Origin: Hippasteria phrygiana
Taxonomy: Eukaryota > Echinodermata > Asteroidea > Valvatida > Goniasteridae
Length of the DNA: 64,000 nt
Direction: 5' to 3'
Assembly: GCA_037893225.1 (NCBI GenBank)
Contig: JAZGUH010000731.1
Coordinates: forward strand, 372,001 to 436,000
Below, piece after piece: positions 46,537 to 59,026 of the stretch (positions are counted from its first letter, which is position 1; each line of letters starts with the position of its first letter). Position numbers and translations under genes: made by a program. The notes under the pieces were generated by a model. That model had not been told where the DNA came from, ran no database searches, and worked only from the letters and a program-made list of their open reading frames with translations.

Positions 46537-46806
46537 TCACTTCCCCCTCACGGCCTCATTTGCATACATTATCATTTTCGGGTGAAAAGGACTATTTCGC
46601 ATGGGAGCGCGCGCGACCTGCTTATTAACAGGCGGGTCAAACGAATAATCGCGCTTGCGCACTGGAGGAAACTCATGTTTTAGTAATAACTTACTAGCCA
46701 ACGTTCTGAGCAGAGTGATTCTGGACTGACTGGCAAACAGGATTGAGAAATCTTCGGATTGTTCCAAAATGTGATCTAGAATATCAGACGTTATTTCTAC
46801 CGACAT
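46537..46806 (-). other. Possible small coding segment, minus strand
   Basis: An ATG at 46806 opens MSVEITSDILDHILEQSEDF... and continues for 89 codons; a consensus GTAAGT donor lies inside at about 46697-46692, so it could also be a first exon of about 37 codons. The last part matches 44660-44705 in inverted orientation, suggesting a shared transposon. No family recognised. Confidence 0.25.
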
Positions 46807-47198
46807 CAGTCCCAGATGTTCAGATCAGCACGATGTAACTGATCAACGGCCAGGGCTTTCAATGGCACGACGACAATAACCAGTGCTTTCTCCTGTTTGC
46901 ATTCGGTTACTTCATTTCGTTCAAGCATAGCTATAGTTCAGGAAATGGAGCAGCTTGAAAATTACACTCTTGCCAAATCCCGTTGGTAAATTAACAAACA
47001 AATCATGGCCACGTACAAATTTATGAATGACACTGATCTGATGACTTTTTAGCTTTCCAAAGCCCATTTTTTTGCTGTAAAATCCATCGCTTTGTCCACG
47101 CGATCAGAATTGTTTTCCAACAAACTACGAATGGCTTGGTACTGCGCTGCACCAGGAATGAAGGCTGCACCTACACACGTACGGATACCCCAGAACTT

Positions 47199-47795
47199 AA
47201 AGGGACACATTGCTTTGGATTTTGCGATTTGGGCTATAAAACTGAAATGGATATGGTTGGGAAGTTTTTTTAAAGTGGAATATAAAGATTCACATAACTA
47301 TTCCTTCAAATTGCGTGGTTTTTGTTTAATTTCGTGACAAATAACGGTCCGCCATTTTGTAGAACCAAATTTTTGACTCCACAAAATGGCGGACCGTGTT
47401 CACCAGTCGTATTTCCAGTCGCAGCTGGTTGAAGTACGTGCTGTTGATCCATTTTGATGTACTGTGGCACGGCGCGCAGCACTGGCGATATGTGTCGCGA
47501 GGTAGAGATTGGTACCTGGCGATCATCTGATAGGTTTACAAGGCCACTGGCTGCGGCGCCAGCCTAAAGACTCTTACAGCGTATTTAGCGCATTATTTAG
47601 ACGGTGGTATTTACTACTGGAAATAAGTCTATGTTTCGCGGGTCAGGGGTCAGAGGCCAATTTTTTTGTTTTGTAATCACTACTCACTGATTACAACACA
47701 TTATACGTGTTTTTTGCATGAACAACTGTTATAAAAGATAAGGAACATTTCCAAACAGCAAAATTGCATGACATTTGAAGGCAATGTGTCCCTTT
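47199..47795. mobile_element. MITE-like element with TIR AAAGGGACACATTGC
   Basis: AAAGGGACACATTGC at 47199-47213 is mirrored by GCAATGTGTCCCTTT at 47781-47795. Internally there is a short palindrome ACGGTCCGCCATTTTGT/ACAAAATGGCGGACCGT (47344-47397). No coding capacity. Confidence 0.75.
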
Positions 47796-48140
47796 GGCTC
47801 CTATCATGTACCAAAGCCCCATAGAAAGAAGCCCAATTTTCCCATAGGCTACTACAGCAAGAATAAAAACACAATTTTCAAAATGCTTCAGTTTGGAACA
47901 GGGATTTGTTCACCTTTTTATCTGAAATTGGGACAGATTCGACCGACCCTTTGCTTTGTGCACACAAGGTGATGAGGATGAAAGTAAGCAACAGACAGAT
48001 TTTTGGGGTAAACTTTGCAGCAGTTTTTGTGTGCACAGTGTAAACACAGTGCATGGAAATTGTGTTCTTATTCTTGCTGTATAAGTAACCTTTGGGAAAA
48101 TTGGGCTTCTTTCTATCGGGCTCTGGTAGGAGCCCCATAG
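47796..48140. repeat. Foldback, arms about 95 bp
   Basis: GATAGAAAGAAGCCCAATTTTCCCA and GCAAGAATAA-AACACAATTTT are present on the plus strand near 47820-47880 and in reverse complement at 48050-48120. The centre is unrelated. Confidence 0.7.
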
Positions 48141-48301
48141 CTCTAGGGGTAACGTACGGACGCGTACACCCGACGTGAGTACAGAAACTAGACTAGTGAG
48201 TGTTTGCGATTTACATGCGATAATGCAGCTACGCAAACGTCACACGCGCATGCAAATGCCACACAGTAACTTGCGAAATAACCAAGACGTTCTTAGCGAT
48301 T

Positions 48302-48336
48302 TTGTGTGTGTGTGTATGTGTGTGTGTGTGTGTATA
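48302..48336 (+). repeat. TG microsatellite
   Basis: (TG)n with one interruption, directly before dispersed repeat B copy 2. Confidence 0.85.
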
Positions 48337-48339
48337 GCC

Positions 48340-48555
48340 AGAGGATACCCTGCACAATATGGGGGGAAGGGTACCCCCCCCCCCCCCTTTTATCCCTATA
48401 CCCTAAGCACACTCCAGATTATTGTTATCTAACACATCCCCCTACTAGATTTCTGAATAGAATTCCTGAGATTCCGGGAACACAATGACCAACACAAAAG
48501 CGGGGGGGGGGGGGGGGGGGTCCCTTTTCCCCCCCCCCATATCGTGCTTCATATG
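48340..48555 (+). repeat. Dispersed repeat family B, copy 2
   Basis: Has ACCCTGCACAATATGGGGGG, CCCTATACCCTAAGCACACT, ATTCCTGAGATTCCGGGAAC and CCCCATATCGTGCTTCATAT, in the same order as 13050-13224. It carries both a C run and a G run. Confidence 0.75.
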
Positions 48556-50220
48556 GGCCAGAGAACGCTAGCTGTCGGCCGGCCGGCCGTGCGCGCTATA
48601 CTTCGCACCGCTAAGGACGTCTTGCAACCAAGACTAAGACCGTCTTGGTTATTTCGCAAGTTCTGCTCGCGAAATAGACCAGTTTCCTAATAAATTCAAA
48701 TTTATGCACGCATGCGCATAAATGGGCCCTGCAGGCAAAAAGCGAAATCGGCCCGTTGAAAATGTACAGGGGTCCAAACAGTTTTGTCATATCCTTTCAA
48801 TTTCTCCAAGATTTGTCCTATTTGGCTTTGGAAAAGCACCTGAAATTGTCATAGGTATTACTTTCTGGTCTAAGTGTTTTTTTGGGGTACAAAATAGAAA
48901 ACGTTATAAATGTTTTCGTCCCGCGCGCACGAGGCCAAAGGAATTATGCATGGCTCCTTTCCACACGAATGCCAACAACTAACCGTGTGCTTCAGGGTAC
49001 CATCCACGTTGCACTTTTTGCCGCTGACTATCGCAGCGTGATTTTCGCGTGGGTGGGTCTGCCCGGGCTCAACGCACAATCTCCGGTCAACCTGACCGTC
49101 CTGTGCACGGTGAAATCATTTTGTCCGGCGTGGATGGATGAAGCACATCGTATACTGATGTGTGCAACTGTAATCCTCTCGTGAATGTCATTCTAGTATA
49201 ACGGTATTTTCACTATTTTGGTGCTGAAAAGAAAAATATACATTCTCTAATTAATGCTGAGTATCACTTCAGAAAGTTCAGTTTGTTTTTGTTCCTTCCT
49301 CCATGTTTTAACGAAAGGAGTTTAAATACAGTCATTAAAGAATTGCAATTCTTAAACCACCATTACATTTGACATGTTTTCTTCAGAATGTTCAAGCAAA
49401 TAAGCCCTTCATCAAACAATAATTTGGACCTCAAAATATCCTATAGCTTTTGTACGATGACTTTGACACACCATTAATTTCTGTTGACTTTTCATAATTA
49501 TTTGGTCAAAATATAGGCCTATATCATTGGCCTGAATTAAATATTCTTTTAATCAAAATCAAATTTGCAAATGATCCTCAACTAGTTCTGCAACACCAGG
49601 GCGGTTTTACATGTACACCAAACAATTTTGAGGGCATTATTCTTGGGAAGATAACATTCTTAAAGTTTTGGAAACCTTTAGCTTTTTGTTGTACATTTCT
49701 ATTGTATCTTTTTTCTTTCTTTTTTCTGCCCCCCCCCCTCTCCCGCCCCTCCCCCTCCCCCCCCCCCCCCCCCCCAACCCGGTCAAAAAGTGGGCGGATA
49801 TATACACCGTACATCCCCCTGTGATTTACGCCCACTGACCAGTCTGCTGCGTGAGCGAAAAATCTTTTATCCATTTCATGTTAATTGAGGGCGCTCTACT
49901 TCCGGTATTAGAACGGGAAAATCGGAAAGCCACGGCGCGAAATTTTGCTGCCGATTAGATGGTGGTGAAGGCCTACGTAACGAATACGGGATCGGCGGCC
50001 GTGGTTGGTTTAATACACACATCGGCATTGGTGGTGGTCTGTGCATGGAGGAATGAATCCATGGTCTGTGGCAGCATAGCAGTTGGAAATTTTTCGCCGA
50101 ATCATTAATTAAAAAGATTGGCTTGAAGTTGAATAAAATAATTTCAGGGATAGGATATGACCACATTGATGCATTTGGAATTGCGAAGGAACAGAGGTGA
50201 GTGTCAAGCATGTAAAGAAG
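48556..50220. other. Stretch without recognised genes
   Basis: Includes a pyrimidine-rich tract with C homopolymers (49726-49777). The segment 49790-50060 is GC-richer but no promoter or exon could be supported. Confidence 0.45.
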
Positions 50221-51070
50221 TACTTCCAGAACTGTAAGGTTTTTACAAACCTTACAGAAAGACACATTGAACCTGCTGTGGACGATTTTCTTCCATAGTT
50301 TTGACCCTCAATAACTTTCTAGTCACGAAATTTTGTGCCCCAAGATTTCACATGCCTTCACTTGATATGGCCATGTACACATAGGCTAGGTTCACTTCCT
50401 TGAAATGTAACCCAAAAAGTTAAATTTTACGGAAATTTTGCTTACCAAGACCACATCAATCGCCAATCCGCAGTTTCGCATCCGTTTTTGTCGACTGAGG
50501 GCGCCCCAATGCTCTTGACCAACCACAGCGCGGCTTTCATATCAACGCGTGAGGCAAAAAACACACAAAATTGATGCATTGTTTTCGCAGGAAACAGTCG
50601 TCCAAAAAAACTAAAAGAGGCGTTTCCGCATGCCTCGCGGCGCAGTAACGCGGCTGCTAGCATGCCGTACGAATCTGAAACAAATATTTACGACTGTTTC
50701 CTGCGAAAACAATGCATCAATTTTGTGTGTTTTTTGCCTCACGCGTTGATATGAAAGCCGCGCTGTGGTTGGTCAAGAGCATTGGGGCGCCCTCAGTCGA
50801 CAAAAACGGATGCGAAACTGCGGATTGGCGATTGATGTGGTCTTGGTAAGCAAAATTTCCGTAAAATTTAACTTTTTGGGTTACATTTCAAGGAAGTGAA
50901 CCTAGCCTATGTGTACATGGCCATATCAAGTGAAGGCATGTGAAATCTTGGGGCACAAAATTTCGTGACTAGAAAGTTATTGAGGGTCAAAACTATGGAA
51001 GAAAATCGTCCACAGCAGGTTCAATGTGTCTTTCTGTAAGGTTTGTAAAAACCTTACAGTTCTGGAAGTA
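50221..51070. repeat. Near-perfect long palindrome, 381 bp arms
   Basis: Arms 50221-50601 and 50690-51070 are reverse complements; every segment I compared by eye matched exactly. The spacer is 88 bp. The arms contain GAGGGCGCCCCAATGCTCTT and CTTACAGAACTGTAAGG-type subpalindromes but no recognisable gene. No target duplication is clear at the ends. Confidence 0.9.
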
Positions 51071-51427
51071 GTAAAGAAGCTGAATTATTGGGCGGTGTGA
51101 AGTTGGTTCCTTATTCGATATTCGACATTCAATATTGAACCAGTAACCAGTTCCTTATTCGATATTCCAATACACAACACACGGTGTACAAACCCGCCAT
51201 GACTCGCCGAACCCAAAGTCGTATCCACGTTCGGAAATGACTACTAGACTGGTTTACTGTCCCACCAAGAATAACGGACTTTGTTAAGACCCGTAGCCAA
51301 AGCAGCAGTAATAGTGTGTGTCGGATGAGGGGGGGGGGGGGGGGGGCGGTTTCAGGATAGTGGATATCAACACGGATCAAGTTGTTTTGACGTGATCTAG
51401 AGCTTTATTATTATAATTTTTTTTAAA
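51071..51427. other. Short stretch between palindrome and satellite
   Basis: Contains a doubled GTTCCTTATTCGATATTC motif (51109 and 51152) and a G homopolymer at 51330-51346. Confidence 0.5.
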
Positions 51428-54400
51428 GATGCGTTTGGCAAATTGATTTTACATTTCAGGTCACATTTCGCCATTAGGTTTGTACACAAAATCAACGCCC
51501 GTGAACAATCCCCTTTAAAGTATGAAGGACCCCCTGCATCGGGCAAGACTAGTGATAGAGGGATGCAGAGGGACCCAGAGAACCGTTAAAAAATAGTGCC
51601 CACCTGGTGCAGGGGGGTTCGAGTATTTTTAAAGATTTTTTAAAGATGCGTTTATCTTAATGCACAGATCGCCATTAGGTTTGTACACAAAATTAACGCC
51701 CGTGAACAATCCCCTTTAAAGTATGAAGGACCCCCTGCACCGGGCAAGACTAGTGATAGAGGGATGCAGAGGGACCCAGAGAACCGTTAAAAAATAGTGC
51801 CCACCTGGTGCAGGGGGTTCGAGTATTTTTAAAGATTTTTTAAAGATGCGTTTATCTTAATGCACAGATCGCCATTAGGTTTGTACACAAAATTAACGCC
51901 CGTCAACAATCCCCTTTAAAGTATGAAGGACCCCCTGCACCGGGCAAGACTAGTGATAGAGGGATGCAGAGGGACCCAGAGAACCGTTAAAAAATAGTGC
52001 CCACCTGGTGCAGGGGGTTCCAGTATTTTTAAAACATTTTTAAAGATGCGTTTATCTTAATGCCCAGATCGCCATTAGGTTTGTACACAAAATCAACGCC
52101 CGTGAACAATCCCCTTTAAAGTATGAAGGACCCCCTGCACCGGGCAAGACTAGTGATAGAGGGATAGAGAGGGACCCAGAGATCCGTTAAAAAATAGTGC
52201 CCACCTGGTGCAGGGGGTTCCAGTATTTTTAAAGATTTTTTAAAGATGCGTTTATCTTAATGCACAGATCGCCATTAGGTTTGTACACAAAACCAACGCC
52301 CGTGAACAATCCCCTTTAAAGTATGAAGGACTCCCTGCACCGGGCAAGACTAGTGATAGAGGGATGCAGAGGGACCCAGAGAACCGTTAAAAAATAGTGC
52401 CCACCTGGTGCAGGGGGTTCGAGTATTTTTAAAGATTTTTTAAAGATGCGTTTATCTTAATGCACAGATCGCCATTAGGTTTGTACACAAAATTAACGCC
52501 CGTCAACAATCCCCTTTAAAGTATGAAGGACCCCCTGCACCGGGCAAGACTAGTGATAGAGGGATGCAGAGGGACCCAGAGAACCGTTAAAAAATAGTGC
52601 CCACCTGGTGCAGGGGGTTCCAGTATTTTTTTATTTTTTTAAAGATGCGTTTATCTTAATGCCCAGATCGCCATTAGGTTTGTACACAAAATCAACGCCC
52701 GTGAACAATCCCCTTTAAAGTATGAAGGACCCCCTGCACCGGGCAAGACTAGTGATAGAGGGATAGAGAGGGACCCAGAGATCCGTTAAAAAATAGTGCC
52801 CACCTGGTGCAGGGGGTTCCAGTATTTTTAAAGATTTTTTAAAGATGCGTTTATCTTAATGCACAGATCGCCATTAGGTTTGTACACAAAACCAACGCCC
52901 GTGAACAATCCCCTTTAAAGTATGAAGGACCCCCTGCACCGGGCAAGACTAGTGATAGAGGGATGCAGAGGGACCCAGAGAACCGTTAAAAAATAGTGCC
53001 CACCTGGTGCAGGGGGTTCCAGTATTTTTAAAGATTTTTTAAAGATGCGTTTATCTTAATGCACAGATCGCCATTAGGTTTGTACACAAAATTAACGCCC
53101 GTGAACAATCCCCTTTAAAGTATGAAGGACCCCCTGCACCGGGCAAGACTAGTGATAGAGGGATGCAGAGGGACCCAGAGAACCGTTAAAAAATAGTGCC
53201 CACCTGGTGCAGGGGGTTCCAGTATTTTTTTATTTTTTTAAAGATGCGTTTATCTTAATGCCCAGATCGCCATTAGGTTTGTACACAAAATCAACGCCCG
53301 TGAACAATCCCCTTTAAAGTATGAAGGACCCCCTGCACCGGGCAAGACTAGTGATAGAGGGATAGAGAGGGACCCAGAGATCCGTTAAAAAATAGTGCCC
53401 ACCTGGTGCAGGGGGTTCCAGTATTTTTAAAGATTTTTTAAAGATGCGTTTATCTTAATGCACAGATCGCCATTAGGTTTGTACACAAAACCAACGCCCG
53501 TGAACAATCCCCTTTAAAGTATGAAGGACCCCCTGCACCGGGCAAGACTAGTGATAGAGGGATGCAGAGGGACCCAGAGAACCGTTAAAAAATAGTGCCC
53601 ACCTGGTGCAGGGGGTTCCAGTATTTTTAAAGATTTTTTAAAGATGCGTTTATCTTAATGCACAGATCGCCATTAGGTTTGTACACAAAATTAACGCCCG
53701 TGAACAATCCCCTTTAAAGTATGAAGGACCCCCTGCACCGGGCAAGACTAGTGATAGAGGGATGCAGAGGGACCCAGAGAACCGTTAAAAAATAGTGCCC
53801 ACCTGGTGCAGGGGGTTCCAGTATTTTTTTATTTTTTTAAAGATGCGTTTATCTTAATGCCCAGATCGCCATTAGGTTTGTACACAAAATCAACGCCCGT
53901 GAACAATCCCCTTTAAAGTATGAAGGACCCCCTGCACCGGGCAAGACTAGTGATAGAGGGATAGAGAGGGACCCAGAGATCCGTTAAAAAATAGTGCCCA
54001 CCTGGTGCAGGGGGTTCCAGTATTTTTAAAGATTTTTTAAAGATGCGTTTATCTTAATGCACAGATCGCCATTAGGTTTGTACACAAAACCAACGCCCGT
54101 GAACAATCCCCTTTAAAGTATGAAGGACCCCCTGCACCGGGCAAGACTAGTGATAGAGGGATGCAGAGGGACCCAGAGAACCGTTAAAAAATAGTGCCCA
54201 CCTGGTGCAGGGGGTTCCAGTATTTTTTTATTTTGTTTAAAGATGCGTTTATCTTAATGCCCAGATCGCCATTAGGTTTGTACACAAAATCAACGCCCGC
54301 GAACAATCCCCTTTAAAGTATGAAGGACCCCCTGCACCGGGCAAGACTAGTGATAGAGGGATAGAGAGGGACCCAGAGATCCGTTAAAAAATAGTGCCCA

Positions 54401-56526
54401 CCTGGTGCAGGGGGTTCCAGTATTTTTTATTTTCTTTAAAGATGCGTTTATCTTAATGCCCAGATCGCCATTAGGTTTGTACACAAAATCAACGCCCGTG
54501 AACAATCCCCTTTAAAGTATGAAGGACCCCCTGCACCGGGCAAGACTAGTGATAGAGGGATAGAGAGGGACCCAGAGATCCGTTAAAAAATAGTGCCCAC
54601 CTGGTGCAGGGGGTTCCAGTATTTTTAAAGATTTTTTAAAGATGCGTTTATCTTAATGCACAGATCGCCATTAGGTTTGTACACAAAACCAACGCCCGTG
54701 AACAATCCCCTTTAAAGTATGAAGGACCCCCTGCACCGGGCAAGACTAGTGATAGAGGGATGCAGAGGGACCCAGAGAACCGTTAAAAAATAGTGCCCAC
54801 CTGGTGCAGGGGGTTCCAGTATTTTTAAAGATTTTTTAAAGATGCGTTTATCTTAATGCACAGATCGCCATTAGGTTTGTACACAAAATTAACGCCCGTG
54901 AACAATCCCCTTTAAAGTATGAAGGACCCCCTGCACCGGGCAAGACTAGTGATAGAGGGATGCAGAGGGACCCAGAGAACCGTTAAAAAATAGTGCCCAC
55001 CTGGTGCAGGGGGTTCCAGTATTTTTTTATTTTTTTAAAGATGCGTTTATCTTAATGCCCAGATCGCCATTAGGTTTGTACACAAAATCAACGCCCGTGA
55101 ACAATCCCCTTTAAAGTATGAAGGACCCCCTGCACCGGGCAAGACTAGTGATAGAGGGATAGAGAGGGACCCAGAGATCCGTTAAAAAATAGTGCCCACC
55201 TGGTGCAGGGGGTTCCAGTATTTTTAAAGATTTTTTAAAGATGCGTTTATCTTAATGCACAGATCGCCATTAGGTTTGTACACAAAACCAACGCCCGTGA
55301 ACAATCCCCTTTAAAGTATGAAGGACCCCCTGCACCGGGCAAGACTAGTGATAGAGGGATGCAGAGGGACCCAGAGAACCGTTAAAAAATAGTGCCCACC
55401 TGGTGCAGGGGGTTCCAGTATTTTTTTATTTTGTTTAAAGATGCGTTTATCTTAATGCCCAGATCGCCATTAGGTTTGTACACAAAATCAACGCCCGTGA
55501 ACAATCCCCTTTAAAGTATGAAGGACCCCCTGCACCGGGCAAGACTAGTGATAGAGGGATAGAGAGGGACCCAGAGATCCGTTAAAAAATAGTGCCCACC
55601 TGGTGCAGGGGGTTCCAGTATTTTTTATTTTCTTTAAAGATGCGTTTATCTTAATGCCCAGATCGCCATTAGGTTTGTACACAAAATCAACGCCCGTGAA
55701 CAATCCCCTTTAAAGTATGAAGGACCCCCTGCACCGGGCAAGACTAGTGATAGAGGGATAGAGAGGGACCCAGAGATCCGTTAAAAAATAGTGCCCACCT
55801 GGTGCAGGGGGTTCCAGTATTTTTAAAGATTTTTTAAAGATGCGTTTATCTTAATGCACAGATCGCCATTAGGTTTGTACACAAAACCAACGCCCGTGAA
55901 CAATCCCCTTTAAAGTATGAAGGACCCCCTGCACCGGGCAAGACTAGTGATAGAGGGATGCAGAGGGACCCAGAGAACCGTTAAAAAATAGTGCCCACCT
56001 GGTGCAGGGGGTTCCAGTATTTTTAAAAAAAATTTAAAGATGCGTTTATCTTAATGCCCAGATCGCCATTAGGTTTGTACACAAAATCAACGCCCGTGAA
56101 CAATCCCCTTTAAAGTATGAAGGACCCCCTGCATCGGGCAAGACTAGTGATAGAGGGATAGAGAGGGACCCAGAGATCCGTAAAAAAAATAGTGCCCACC
56201 TGGTGCAGGGGGTTCGAGTATTTTTAAAGATTTTTTAAAGATGCGTTTATCTTAATGCACAGATCGCCATTAGGTTTGTACACAAAACCAACGCCCGTGA
56301 ACAATCCCCTTTAAAGTATGAAGGACCCCCTGCACCGGGCAAGACTAGTGATAGAGGGATGCAGAGGGACCCAGAGAACCGTTAAAAAATAGTGCCCACC
56401 TGGTGCAGGGGGTTCCAGTATTTTTTTATTTTTTTTAAAGATGCGTTTATCTTAATGCACAGATCGCCATTAGGTTTGTACACAAAATTAACGCCCGTCA
56501 ACAATCCCCTTTAAAGTATGAAGGAC
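51428..56526 (+). repeat. 200 bp satellite array, about 26 copies with higher-order structure
   Basis: Monomers (199-200 bp) run from GATGCGTTTATCTTAATGC through ATCGCCATTAGGTTTGTACA, CCCGTGAACAATCCCCTTTA, CCCCCTGCACCGGGCAAGAC, AGGGACCCAGAGA and GTGCCCACCTGGTGCAGGGG. Three monomer types differ at linked sites: A (GCCCAG, ATCAAC, GATAGAG, GATCCG), B (GCACAG, ACCAAC, GATGCAG, GAACCG) and C (GCACAG, ATTAAC, GATGCAG, GAACCG). They recur as A-B-C trimers of about 598 bp, with A-B-A-A variants toward the right. The first monomer is diverged and the last is truncated at 56526. No long frame exists on either strand. Confidence 0.95.
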
Positions 56527-56529
56527 CTT

Positions 56530-56830
56530 TCGGACCATATGATGCACGATATGGGGCAGAGGGACCCCCCCCCCCCCCCCCTCTTTTGTGTTGGTCACTG
56601 TGTTCCCGGAATCTCAGGAATTTCTTTCAGAAGTCTAGGGTGGGATGTGTTAGATAACAATAGTCTGGAGAGTGTATAGGGTATGGGGGAAAAAGGGGGT
56701 TACCCCTCTGCCCCATATCGTTCTGGATATATCTTGGACCGGGAAAGACTGGTGGTTGAGGGATGCAGGGGGACCCAGAGAACCGTCAGAAAAGGTGTCC
56801 AAAGGGGGGTACCTTTTTAACCAGGTATCG
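56530..56830 (-). repeat. Dispersed repeat family B, copy 3, with single-copy satellite core
   Basis: Read on the minus strand, 56735-56530 follows the family B order (GGGTAACCCCCTTTTTCCCC, CTATACACTCTCCAGACTAT, CCTGAGATTCCGGGAACACA). Directly to its right, 56733-56830 contains GACCGGGAAAGACTGGTGGT and AGGGATGCAGGGGGACCCAG, clearly related to the core of the 200 bp satellite monomer. Confidence 0.75.
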
Positions 56831-57114
56831 AAACCACGTATGCGTGGACAGCGCCCCCAACTGTAAATTAACGTCCACCCCCCACCCACCCCCATACACA
56901 CCCAGTCGTACTTTCCCAATACGTGCGAGGACAATGCTTTATGTTTCCTATTGTTCCTTTAACATAACCCAACCCCATGGAATAAGCACATACTACGTGC
57001 GAGGACCAATTTCAACAAACGACTTGACGTGCGAGGACTGAAAGGTTTCTTTGTATTTCCTTTCTCCTCTTGCCCTCGGAGATATGCAGAACCTGTACAC
57101 ACACGCGCGCGCAC

Positions 57115-57290
57115 CCAGTCATGTAAACGGGTGCAATCGTGGACCCCACATTGTTCCTCTTTTGTTTATACTCTTTCGGAAGGCCTCCCATGTTTTGTAC
57201 ACGTTTTCCAATCGTGGACGTTCGGTCAATCGTGGACCCTTTGTCTACGCCCGGCCCATATTATTTTGTCCTAGGTCCACGATTGCATTA
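57115..57290 (+). repeat. Dispersed repeat family A, copy 5
   Basis: CAGTCATGTAAACGGGTGCA through GTCCTAGGTCCACGATTGCA, with a few small deletions relative to the DCST-intron copies. Confidence 0.75.
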
Positions 57291-59026
57291 TGTACTCATC
57301 TGGGGTACCTCTATTGTAGACTTCACTTTCCTTCTTTTATTCTCCTTTGTCCATAACCGCCGGAACCGGGGGGGGGGGGGGGGGACGGGCCAATTTTTTT
57401 CTTCAAAACAAAAGGGGGAGGGGCGAGAAATATCCGCTGGGGTAGAGGCATGTGTACTAATACTAGTTATATTCTCTCCTCCCAAGCTTCCTCCTATACT
57501 GCCCTAAGCCTTCCTGATCCCAGTGTGCATAACCGTCGGAGCCTGAGTGTGGCGCAACAACTATAATTCCAATGGTGCAAAAGGGCGCGCATGCACAAAA
57601 TTAAGCACGTCATTGTATTTCATTGATGTTGTGGCCCTAAAGGGACATCACACATCGCAAATTTCTTGCAGATATTTCCGATGTCGCACATTTTATCGCA
57701 AATTTCTTTGCAGATTTCTTTGCATATATTTCTACCGGGCTACTTTTTTGACGAACCTGGCAAATGCTGTGGATTCAGCCGCGGAAGTTCAGCCGTGGAT
57801 TCAGTCTCATTTTGGGGGGGGGGGGGGGGGGGGGGTGGAGGGTTTTTGTTTTAACAACGAAATGTACAAAGGTTTTAGCAAAATTACGTTTTTTATGCAT
57901 AGTCTAAATAACAAATTTTATCTTCATGCAAACCTGAATCCTCGATCCTGATTGGTCGATCCGTGGCAGTTGAGAGTGTGATAAAAAATTATACAAATAA
58001 TGAATGTTTATGAGTGCGATGGTAAGAATAATTTCATGAGGTGACAGATTTAATGTTCCATTGCACGAGGCGAAGCCGAGTGGAATGGGACATTCCATCT
58101 TTCACCGAATGAAATTATTCTTACCATTGCACGAAAACATTCATTATTTGTTTTTTACAACTCCTGAATAAATCTTTCTTGGTGTACAACGTGCCATTTA
58201 CTTCTCAGTCCCGCATAAAACCGCGACAAAAAGTGGTCCAGTTCCGAATCAGTTAAAGCTTTAATTGTTGTTCCTGCGTGTCTTGCAAATTCCCCTAATC
58301 GTTTGACTGCATATTTATTTTGTCTCTTGTGTTAGGAGCGTCAGCATCGCCTAAGTACGAGTTCCAATATTTCGTCGTCTGTTAGAAAAACCTATTCCTC
58401 CTTGGGAAAAAAAACCGCGGTTCGGAAACACCGTCCGCCATTTTTATGTGAATGACAGCCTAGACTGGTTCCCTGTCCCCATATGTATATAATATAGATT
58501 TTAAGTCCGAAGGACAACGGAGGGACCGGGAACCAGTCCAATGACAGCCGTGTTGTGGCGGCGGGACAGTTCTATCAAACGCGCATACCGTTTGTATGAT
58601 AGAACCTATTGATCTCCATTATAATAGACTATAATGGAGATCAATGGATAGAACCCATCCTCGACTCCATGGGCGCATGTGCGTTCCTTCACTAAGATCG
58701 CGCAAGGCATGGTGGGAAAACATGGCGCCGTAAGATCGTACCCATGGTAACGAGGTTGGATAAAACCATGTGACTTTTTTGGCGGTGCGGGTTCGCGTCG
58801 TGCGATGGGACGAATAATTCAATGCACGTGATCGACGATCCACCAATCGGATGGCTGGGATTTATTCAGCTTACACACTCCGAATTGCGCTTTTCTAATT
58901 CCGCGAATTGCGCGATACGCAAAACGCAGTGCTGCACAATCCATTGGTAGTTCAAAAGCTGCGCGTTTGCGTCTCATGTGGATCGTCACGTCTTCGGCGC
59001 ACATTGTTACGTTTTCCGGATAGCTC
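57291..59026. repeat. Mixed small foldbacks, no genes
   Basis: Contains G runs (57368-57385, 57815-57835), a foldback at about 57988-58152 (AAATAATGAATGTTT and AAACATTCATTATTTG ends with ATGGTAAGAATAATTTCAT arms), a TIR pair GACTGGTTCCCTGTCCCC/GGGACCGGGAACCAGTC at 58463-58540 and a perfect palindrome TTGATCTCCATTATAATAGA...ATGGAGATCAA at about 58610-58645. No coding sequence is supported. Confidence 0.55.

Noticed and set aside
51428..56526. CRISPR-like array
   Set aside because: Repeats are 200 bp long and contiguous without unique spacers, in an animal genome; it is a satellite.
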